Shown piece by piece: positions 13,452 to 17,740 of a stretch of DNA of 17,740 bases. Each line of letters starts with the position of its first letter. Positions within the stretch are counted from its first letter, which is position 1. Source of the stretch: Candidatus Scatosoma pullistercoris (GTDB taxonomy: Bacteria > Bacillota > Clostridia > Christensenellales > Borkfalkiaceae). The position numbers and the translations under genes were made by a program. The notes under the pieces were generated by a model, which was given only the letters and a program-made list of their open reading frames with translations, ran no database searches and was not told the origin of the DNA. The DNA lies in assembly GCA_018714725.1 (NCBI GenBank), contig DVMZ01000008.1:1-17740 (forward strand). Direction: 5' to 3'.

Positions 13452-13495
13452 AAAAGGGGGCGGGGATCCGGAAATCCGGATCCCCGCCCCCCTTT
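13452..13495 (-). terminator. Intrinsic terminator of hsp20
   Basis: A long stem of about 19 bp (GGGGGCGGGGATCCGG and its complement, one bulged C) has a 4-base AAAT loop. It lies 57 bases beyond the Hsp20 stop codon. On the leftward strand it is followed by TTTTCGTTTC. It may also stop rightward read-through from comF. Confidence 0.8.
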
Positions 13496-13551
13496 GGCGA
13501 ACGGTTCAATCGTTCTGCCGACTTTGGAGGAAAGAGGGGAAAATCAAACCA

Positions 13552-13962
13552 TTATTCAATGGCGATCTTTTTAAGCGCTTTCTCTTCTTCGTTGTACTTA
13601 GGCACGATCACCGTAAGAATACCGTTGTCGTATTTCGCTTTGACGGATTCTTCCTTGACGCCTTCGCCGACGTAGAAACTTCTCGACATTCTGCCATACG
13701 TTCTCTCGCGGAAGACATAGTTGGATTTTTCGTCTTTTTCCGATTCCTCGCTGTGGCGGACGGCCTGCACGGTCAGATAGCCGTCCTGCAGGGAAATTTC
13801 GATGTTGTTCTTGTCGACGCCGGGCAGATCGATGCTCAGCGTGTATTCCTTGTCGTTCGATCTGACGTCCGTCCGCATGACGGACGCACTGTAATTGTTG
13901 TCGAACCAGCCGCTGAACGGTTTAAACAGAGAATTCAAAGAATCAGAAGTCAAATATTTCAT
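13552..13962 (-). CDS. Small heat shock protein, Hsp20/alpha-crystallin family
   Basis: This 136-residue cytosolic holdase binds unfolding proteins without ATP. The alpha-crystallin domain spans about 30-122, with TDVRSNDKEYTLSIDLPGV at its start and the family signature AKYDNGILTVIVPK at 109-122. The C-terminal IAI (133-135) is the I-x-I motif used for oligomer assembly. I start at the ATG at 13962 (MKYLTSD) because GGAG ends 9 bases before it. The in-frame ATG at 13971 directly abuts GGAG and cannot use it. A sigma-A-type promoter and an inverted repeat lie about 180-245 bases upstream, so the leader is long. No dnaK, groEL or hrcA gene is in view. Confidence 0.93.
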   Translation of the reverse strand: MKYLTSDSLNSLFKPFSGWFDNNYSASVMRTDVRSNDKEYTLSIDLPGVDKNNIEISLQDGYLTVQAVRHSEESEKDEKSNYVFRERTYGRMSRSFYVGEGVKEESVKAKYDNGILTVIVPKYNEEEKALKKIAIE

Positions 13963-14144
13963 AATAAACATCTCCTTTTTTGAGGTCGGCCGCCCGATGT
14001 TCCGGTTTCCGATGCCGGGAAATTGCTGTCTGTCCCTCGGCTGCCGCCCGTATATTTTTTAATGGATTTCTCGGGAAGAGCGCCTGTTGCCTGCGCCCCT
14101 TTTCCGGGGTCACCTGCTTTCTTTTTCTCTTCCTTTGAACACTT

Positions 14145-14173
14145 TATATATAATCCTTTTTCCGCTCGCTCAA
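14145..14173 (-). promoter_or_regulatory. Candidate promoter of hsp20
   Basis: Read leftward, it is TTGAGC (14173-14168), a 17-base spacer and TATATA (14150-14145) within an extended AT-rich -10. The predicted start is near 14138, giving a leader of about 175 bases that contains no other gene. The inverted repeat at 14181-14208 is just upstream of the -35. Confidence 0.6.
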
Positions 14174-14180
14174 ACATCTT

Positions 14181-14208
14181 TTCGTAAAATATTTTTTGAT
14201 TTTACGAA
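14181..14208. promoter_or_regulatory. Inverted repeat upstream of the hsp20 promoter, possible operator
   Basis: TTCGTAAAAT, 8 bases, ATTTTACGAA has perfect 10-bp arms. Further arms AAACAT (14172-14177) and ATGTTT (14209-14214) pair beyond a 3-base bulge and reach into the -35. It does not match CIRCE, CtsR or HAIR heat-shock operators. Confidence 0.6.
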
Positions 14209-14312
14209 ATGTTTTTGGAAAAAGGAAGCAAGGGAAGCGGAAGGTGCTCCGGCGGGCGGAAAGGGGAGGGAGAAACAGTGGGAGAGAAAACTGAGCGTAA
14301 AGCGTAAAAAGC

Positions 14313-14334
14313 GCCGCCCGATTTTCCGGGCGGC
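14313..14334 (-). terminator. Terminator of the cpsC-cpsD operon
   Basis: GCCGCCCG and CGGGCGGC form an 8-bp GC stem with a 6-base loop, 46 bases beyond the cpsD stop codon. On the leftward strand it is followed by GCTTTTTACG. Confidence 0.75.
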
Positions 14335-14379
14335 AGGCCTTTTATTTTTAATGTTTACCACAAAAGCGGCATTTTGCAG

Positions 14380-15204
14380 TTACTTGGAAATGTCGGCGCT
14401 TTGCGGCGCTTTGCCGTTCGGCTGATCGGCATAGCGGTTGTCATAATAGGAATAGTATTCGGAATGGCGTTTTTTGGTGCGTTTGGAATCAATGTGATAG
14501 TCATTGACGACGATACCGAGCACATTTCCCTTAGCAAAGCGAAGCGTGTCAAGGGAGACCTTGATTTCATGCTCGTAAGACCGCATATACCGGGTGAGCA
14601 GAATGGTGCCGTCGGTGACGGGCAGAACCGCGAGGGCGTCGGAAACCAATCTGACGGGAGGGGTATCAAAGATGATATAGTCGAATTCTCCGCGGAGTTT
14701 TTCGACGAGCGTCTTCATTGCTTCGCTTTCGAGCAGTTCGTACGAGCGGGGGGAAGGCGTTCCCGAATAAATGACAAAGAGATTGGGGTTGCGTTCGGTC
14801 TGGTGAAGAATCTCTTCGTATTTAGCCTGTCCGGACAGATAATCGCTGAGTCCGGGGTCGGGCTTTTGGTTGAAATATTTGCAAATCCGACCCTTGCGGA
14901 TATCCGCGTCGATCAGGACCACTTTGGCCTTGGACATCGCAAACATGAGCGCGAGATTGACGGTGACGGTGGTTTTTCCCTCTTCGGGGAAAGTGGAGGT
15001 GGTCAGCAAACTGACTCCTTTCCCGTCTTCCTGTTTGGGAATGGAGACGGAAATGGTGGCTTTCAGATTGCGGAAAGCCTCGGTCACCGCAAACGGAGTT
15101 CCACGGCTCAAAAGATATGTCCTGCGGGAATGAATTCCCGATTCGTAATTTTCAATTTGTTTTTTTCGGCGAAGGTTGGAAATAAATTTATTGAGGAGCT
15201 TCAT
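14380..15204 (-). CDS. cpsD: CpsD/CapB-type tyrosine kinase (BY-kinase)
   Basis: This 274-residue cytoplasmic BY-kinase would control capsule or exopolysaccharide polymerisation with its membrane partner CpsC. Visible are Walker A TSTFPEEGKTT (69-79), Walker A' VVLIDADIRKG (95-105), Walker B YIIFDTPP (176-183) and a C-terminal tyrosine cluster, YYSYYDNRY (Y250, Y251, Y253, Y254, Y258), the expected autophosphorylation site. In the P-loop, a Glu replaces the Gly more often seen after Pro. Its ATG overlaps the cpsC stop as ATGA (15201-15204), with GGAGG 8 bases upstream, so translation is probably coupled. No glycosyltransferase, flippase, polymerase or phosphatase gene is adjacent. Confidence 0.93.
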   Translation of the reverse strand: MKLLNKFISNLRRKKQIENYESGIHSRRTYLLSRGTPFAVTEAFRNLKATISVSIPKQEDGKGVSLLTTSTFPEEGKTTVTVNLALMFAMSKAKVVLIDADIRKGRICKYFNQKPDPGLSDYLSGQAKYEEILHQTERNPNLFVIYSGTPSPRSYELLESEAMKTLVEKLRGEFDYIIFDTPPVRLVSDALAVLPVTDGTILLTRYMRSYEHEIKVSLDTLRFAKGNVLGIVVNDYHIDSKRTKKRHSEYYSYYDNRYADQPNGKAPQSADISK

Positions 15205-16001
15205 TTTTTGCCCTCCGTCTTATTTCGTTGTATGTGTGTATGTTCAATGTCGGAAATTCTCGGAATGACGCCGAGAACGGGCACGTTGAATTTCTGAGCG
15301 ACTTTTTCGTAATCGTGAAGGCGGGTGTCCGCGCGTTCGGCGAGCACGACCGCCACGCAGGCGACAACCAGGGCAGCCAGACCGATAAGGGCCCCGTACT
15401 TGATCCCTTCCATCACCCATTGATTGGGATTGAGCAGCCTGCAAAGTTGATAGCTGAGCTGAGTGCAGGCGACGTTTTTATCAGTGGTACTCAATATAGT
15501 GCTGATAAAATCCGGCAGAATGGCTTTGACCTGATCAAACAGATGCGCAGCGAACGTCGGGTCGTTGAGGACGGATACGGAAGCAGTGATTTTGCTTTCA
15601 CCGACTGTATAACTGTAGGTGATTGATTGACTGAGAAGTTTAAAAAAGTTTTGTTCTTTTTTGGAGTCCGGTTCAATCCCTTCCGCTTCAGGAAGGCCTT
15701 CCATGAGTAATCTTTGAAAATAGTTCGTATTGAGAAGGCCGTTGATATTTTTCAGTGCACTTTCGGTGAGAGTTTGGGCGGCTTGACCTGTGGAATTTTC
15801 ATCGCTGATCGCCGAATTGGAGACGAAATAAGTGACGTCGGCCCCGTAATAGTGCACATTATAATATCGTAAAAATCCGAATCCTCCGCCGGCGGCAATT
15901 CCGATGATCAACGTCACGAGGAGCACCCAGATTTTGGCTTTGAGCGCCCGAAAGATTTCGGACAGACTGAGCTCTTCCTCGGCCTGAATTTCTTCCTGCA
16001 T
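15201..16001 (-). CDS. cpsC: CpsC/Wzz-type polysaccharide co-polymerase and kinase activator
   Basis: This 266-residue membrane protein has the Wzz/CpsC layout: a short acidic N-terminal tail, TM1 at about 24-43, an extracytoplasmic region of some 155 residues, TM2 at about 202-220, and a cytoplasmic tail with FNVPVLGVIP (238-247). That tail contacts and activates the BY-kinase in Gram-positive CpsC/CapA proteins. The GFG after TM1 and the ER-D pair after TM2 also fit. I start at the ATG at 16001 because AAAGGAG lies 6 bases upstream; the longer open frame to 16091 lies over the promoter and leader. It is the first gene of a two-gene operon and regulates chain length together with CpsD. Confidence 0.9.
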   Translation of the reverse strand: MQEEIQAEEELSLSEIFRALKAKIWVLLVTLIIGIAAGGGFGFLRYYNVHYYGADVTYFVSNSAISDENSTGQAAQTLTESALKNINGLLNTNYFQRLLMEGLPEAEGIEPDSKKEQNFFKLLSQSITYSYTVGESKITASVSVLNDPTFAAHLFDQVKAILPDFISTILSTTDKNVACTQLSYQLCRLLNPNQWVMEGIKYGALIGLAALVVACVAVVLAERADTRLHDYEKVAQKFNVPVLGVIPRISDIEHTHIQRNKTEGKK

Positions 16002-16090
16002 AGCAATCTCCTTTAATTTAGTTGTCTGAGGCGTCGGAACCCCCTCCGGGCGCCTTCGACAAAAAACGACTTTTTCTGTCGTCCGTAGCA

Positions 16091-16119
16091 ATTATAGCAC
16101 TTTCGGGAAAGGTTGTAAA
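16091..16119 (-). promoter_or_regulatory. Sigma-A promoter of cpsC-cpsD
   Basis: Read leftward, it is TTTACA (16119-16114), a 17-base spacer and TATAAT (16096-16091). The predicted start is near 16084, giving a leader of about 80 bases before the cpsC ATG. In that leader AGGCG and CGCCT can pair around a G-rich loop. Confidence 0.8.
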
Positions 16120-16133
16120 GTGTTTTTCCCGAA
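16102..16133. promoter_or_regulatory. Inverted repeat spanning the cpsC -35, possible operator
   Basis: TTCGGGAAA (16102-16110), 14 bases, TTTCCCGAA (16125-16133) has perfect 9-bp arms. The -35 hexamer lies between them and one arm sits in the promoter spacer, an arrangement expected for a repressor site. Confidence 0.6.
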
Positions 16134-16140
16134 TTTGCTC

Positions 16141-16174
16141 AAATTTGCAATTCTTTGCCTTTTTTTGCAAATTT
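16141..16174. promoter_or_regulatory. Second inverted repeat upstream of the cpsC promoter
   Basis: AAATTTGCAA (16141-16150), 14 bases, TTGCAAATTT (16165-16174) has perfect 10-bp arms in AT-rich DNA. The arm spacing equals that of the repeat at 16102-16133. The surrounding 16140-16230 stretch is far more AT-rich than the rest of the window and holds no gene. Confidence 0.6.
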
Positions 16175-16229
16175 TTCCTGTTTTTCTTTTCTTTTATACT
16201 ATATATTATATATTTGTGCAACCGGAGCC

Positions 16230-17396
16230 TTATAATACTTGCAGAACGGAAAATTTCAGGTATCGGGTTTCGTCCTGGTTGAGGAGCGCGGGGTGATCGG
16301 GGGCCTGGCTGCGCGTTTCGAGGCATCTGACTTTGCGACCGCTCTCCTTGGCGGCTTCCGCCAGCATTTTATCGAACAGGACGGGGGTCATGTGCTGGGA
16401 GCAGGAACAGGTGGCGAGAAAACCTCCTTTTTCGACCAGTTTCATGCCGAGCAGATTGATGTCCTTGTATCCCCGGTAAGCGTCTTTTACTTCCGCGGCG
16501 CTTTTGCAGAAGGCGGGGGGATCGAGGACGACGAGGGAGAATTTTTCCCCCGCGGCGCGGTAGTCGCGGAGGAGCTGAAAGACGTCCGCGCAACGGGCGG
16601 TGATGTTGGCGATGCCGTTGAGCTCGGCATTCCGTCCGACGTTTTTCAGGGCGAGCGGGGAGATGTCCGCCGCGATCACCTCTTTTGCGGTGAGGGCGGC
16701 GTTGAGGGAGAAGCCGCCGCTGTTGCAGAAACAGTCCAGCACTCTCCCGCCCGCGGCGTACCGCCGGATCGCAAAGCGGTTTTCCTTCTGATCGAGGAAG
16801 TAACCCGTCTTTTGTCCGTTTTTCACGTCCACCGACATTTTCAGTCCGTTTTCCTCGATGATCACTTCGTCGGGGACTTCGCCGTACAGCACTCCCTTTT
16901 CCGGTTGCAGGCCCTCTTTGGCGAGCACGGAGGAATCGGAGCGTTCGTAAATGCCTTTGGGCGAGAAGAGCCGGACGAGCACGCGGACGATCATTTCCCT
17001 GCGCAGATGTACGCCGAGGGAGAGGCACTGGACGACGAGTATGTCGGCATATTTGTCCACGATGAGCGCGGGCAGGTCGTCCGCTTCGCCGAAGACCACC
17101 CGGCAGCAGTTGCCGTAGCCCAGTTTTTTTCTGAGCTGCCAGGCGGCGGCGATGCGCTCTTCCCAGAGCCTTTCTCCGTCCTCTTCGTTTCCCCGGATAA
17201 AGAGGCGGACGAGGATTTTGGAAGCGTGGTTGAGGTAACCCTTGCCCACAAATCTCCCGTCAAAGGAGCGGACGGTGGCCAGAGCGCCGTTTTTGTCCTT
17301 GCCCTCGATGCGCGCCACTTCGTTCGCATACACCCAGCTGTGCCCCGCGAGAGGGCGCTTTTCTTCGTTCTTTTTCAGATAGACTTCATATGCCAT
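16230..17396 (-). CDS. rlmI: 23S rRNA (cytosine-5)-methyltransferase, RlmI family
   Basis: This 388-residue SAM-dependent enzyme of the RlmI (YccW) family methylates a cytosine of 23S rRNA (m5C1962 in E. coli). A PUA-like N-terminal domain covers about 1-75 (HSWVYANEVARIEG). The central signature GQKTGYFLDQKENR is at 194-207 and SAM motif I VLDCFCNSGGFSL at 219-231. LDPPAF is at 291-296, and TCSCSQH at 329-335 holds the likely catalytic cysteine. Length is normal for the family. The ATG at 17396 follows only a weak GGCGG-like site 9 bases away. Its promoter (17429-17457) abuts the rightward riboswitch promoter. The exact target base is inferred from family. Confidence 0.92.
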   Translation of the reverse strand: MAYEVYLKKNEEKRPLAGHSWVYANEVARIEGKDKNGALATVRSFDGRFVGKGYLNHASKILVRLFIRGNEEDGERLWEERIAAAWQLRKKLGYGNCCRVVFGEADDLPALIVDKYADILVVQCLSLGVHLRREMIVRVLVRLFSPKGIYERSDSSVLAKEGLQPEKGVLYGEVPDEVIIEENGLKMSVDVKNGQKTGYFLDQKENRFAIRRYAAGGRVLDCFCNSGGFSLNAALTAKEVIAADISPLALKNVGRNAELNGIANITARCADVFQLLRDYRAAGEKFSLVVLDPPAFCKSAAEVKDAYRGYKDINLLGMKLVEKGGFLATCSCSQHMTPVLFDKMLAEAAKESGRKVRCLETRSQAPDHPALLNQDETRYLKFSVLQVL

Positions 17397-17428
17397 GACT
17401 TTTGTACCGCCGTAAAACAGATAGGCAA

Positions 17429-17457
17429 ATTATAGCATATTTCCCTTGACAAGTAAA
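17429..17457 (-). promoter_or_regulatory. Sigma-A promoter of rlmI
   Basis: Read leftward, it is TTTACT (17457-17452), a 17-base spacer and TATAAT (17434-17429). The predicted start is near 17422, giving a leader of about 25 bases. Its -35 directly touches the -35 of the rightward promoter. Confidence 0.8.
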
Positions 17458-17474
17458 GCGGATTGTGTTATAAT
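17446..17474 (+). promoter_or_regulatory. Consensus sigma-A promoter of the riboswitch transcript
   Basis: TTGACA (17446-17451), a 17-base spacer and TATAAT (17469-17474) match consensus fully. The predicted start is near 17481, immediately before the aptamer's P1 helix. Confidence 0.88.
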
Positions 17475-17480
17475 CAATGA

Positions 17481-17588
17481 AAATAAGGGAGTAGTCCGGT
17501 TCCGCAAAACAAGGAGCGGTCAAAATCCACACAATGGAAATCCCGTCGGCGGGATTCCGGGTTTGACATCAAACGGCGAGACTTATGC
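17481..17588 (+). ncRNA. yybP-ykoY manganese riboswitch (Mn2+ sensing aptamer)
   Basis: The P1 helix pairs ATAAG (17483-17487) with CTTAT (17582-17586). Inside it are the conserved GGGAGTAG on the 5' side and GGCGAGAC on the 3' side, which form the two facing loops that bind Mn2+ in this class (Rfam RF00080). A central hairpin, AATCCCG...CGGGATT, and the GTTTGACATCAAAC stem also fit. A consensus promoter starts just before it and a terminator overlaps its 3' strand. Such riboswitches usually turn on Mn2+ exporters or other Mn homeostasis genes at high Mn2+. The regulated gene lies beyond the right edge. Confidence 0.85.
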
Positions 17589-17618
17589 AAAAGAGAGCAT
17601 AGGTGTCGGCGTTTTTTT
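17577..17618 (+). terminator. Riboswitch expression platform: intrinsic terminator
   Basis: CGAGACTTATGC (17577-17588) pairs with GCATAGGTGTCG (17597-17608), with one mismatch and one G-U, around the loop AAAAGAGA. TTTTTTT follows at 17612-17618. The left arm includes the 3' strand of P1, so aptamer folding and termination exclude each other; ligand binding should allow read-through. Confidence 0.85.
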
Positions 17619-17642
17619 ATGTCCGTCGGGCGTCTGCCGGGA

Positions 17643-17674
17643 ATTGTATGGTTCGTGGATTGTATGGTTCGGGG
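17643..17674. repeat. 16-bp tandem duplication after the riboswitch
   Basis: ATTGTATGGTTCGTGG is followed directly by ATTGTATGGTTCGGGG, with one base differing. A partial third copy (GTATCGTTCGGG) follows. The only short open frame across it (from the ATG at 17619, 28 codons) begins inside the terminator T-run and is unlikely to be a gene. Confidence 0.7.
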
Positions 17675-17689
17675 GTATCGTTCGGGAGC

Positions 17690-17740
17690 GCCTGTCGGCG
17701 TGTAACCGCCTCGCGGCGGCAGGGTGCAAGCCGTTCGGCT
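17690..17740. repeat. Interspersed hairpin repeat, truncated by window end
   Basis: GCC-TGTC-GGC (17690-17699) is followed by CCGCC-TCGC-GGCGG (17706-17719) and GCAAGCCG-TT-CGGCT at the edge. It is clearly related to the units at 6389-6530 and 10421-10520, although the CCGCC hairpin here comes before the GCAAGCCG hairpin. It is in the same orientation and lies in the leader region of the riboswitch-controlled gene. Confidence 0.7.

Noticed and set aside
14181..14208. CIRCE (HrcA) operator at hsp20
   Set aside because: The arms read TTCGTAAAAT/ATTTTACGAA rather than the CIRCE TTAGCACTC/GAGTGCTAA arms.
16002..16091. Longer CpsC starting at 16091
   Set aside because: The extra 30 residues lie over the predicted promoter and leader. 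ATG 16001 has AAAGGAG with 6-base spacing and gives a normal CpsC N-terminus.
16239..17435. 398-codon rightward open frame antisense to rlmI
   Set aside because: It has no ribosome site and no domain, and it lies entirely over a well-conserved methyltransferase.
17619..17705. 28-codon open frame after the riboswitch as a leader peptide
   Set aside because: It begins within the terminator T-run, has no ribosome site and crosses the tandem duplication and repeat element.

Overview
The window looks like a chromosomal stretch from a high-G+C, low-redundancy member of the Bacillota (Clostridia-type, probably an uncultured gut lineage). That placement is an inference. It rests on strong AGGAGG-like ribosome binding sites, consensus TTGACA/TATAAT promoters, a ComF-type protein, a split CpsC/CpsD tyrosine-kinase pair, VanZ and DUF368 membrane proteins, an RsgI-type anti-sigma domain and a yybP-ykoY riboswitch. 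I see no rRNA, tRNA, CRISPR array, transposase or phage gene. The long open frames antisense to most genes are a by-product of the base composition.

Layout. Positions 1-4456 read rightward: the 3' end of a PHP-type histidinol-phosphatase, a large solitary N6-adenine DNA methyltransferase, a 70-residue acidic small protein, and a YjjG-type HAD phosphatase starting at TTG. Positions 4762-8470 read leftward and form a regulatory block: an ECF sigma factor, its overlapping membrane anti-sigma factor with an RsgI-like extracytoplasmic domain, and a 492-residue lipoprotein carrying the same kind of domain. The sigma gene and the lipoprotein gene are each preceded by nearly the same bipartite promoter-like motif, so the lipoprotein is probably a target of this sigma factor. 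A leftward hypothetical gene of 373 codons follows (9023-10144). Then come rightward genes: VanZ-like and DUF368 (PopT-type undecaprenyl-phosphate translocase) as a likely operon from a consensus promoter that leaves almost no leader, and a ComFC-like protein. From 13552 the genes read leftward again: Hsp20, the CpsD-type BY-kinase and its CpsC/Wzz partner (ATGA overlap), and an RlmI-type 23S rRNA methyltransferase. At the right edge a rightward promoter abuts the rlmI promoter and drives a manganese (yybP-ykoY) riboswitch with its own terminator. The regulated gene lies outside the window.

Non-coding structure is rich. A roughly 71-bp repeat built of small conserved hairpins occurs at 6389-6530 (two tandem units), 10421-10520 and 17690-17740 (cut by the window end). 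Inverted repeats sit at the Hsp20 and cpsC promoters, a 10-bp-period tandem array lies after comF, and several intrinsic terminators mark transcript ends.

Together, many genes here point to the cell envelope: an envelope-sensing sigma/anti-sigma/lipoprotein set, a lipid-carrier translocase with VanZ, and a polysaccharide chain-length kinase pair. The sigma factor with its domain-sharing lipoprotein is the most promising candidate for an undescribed system.
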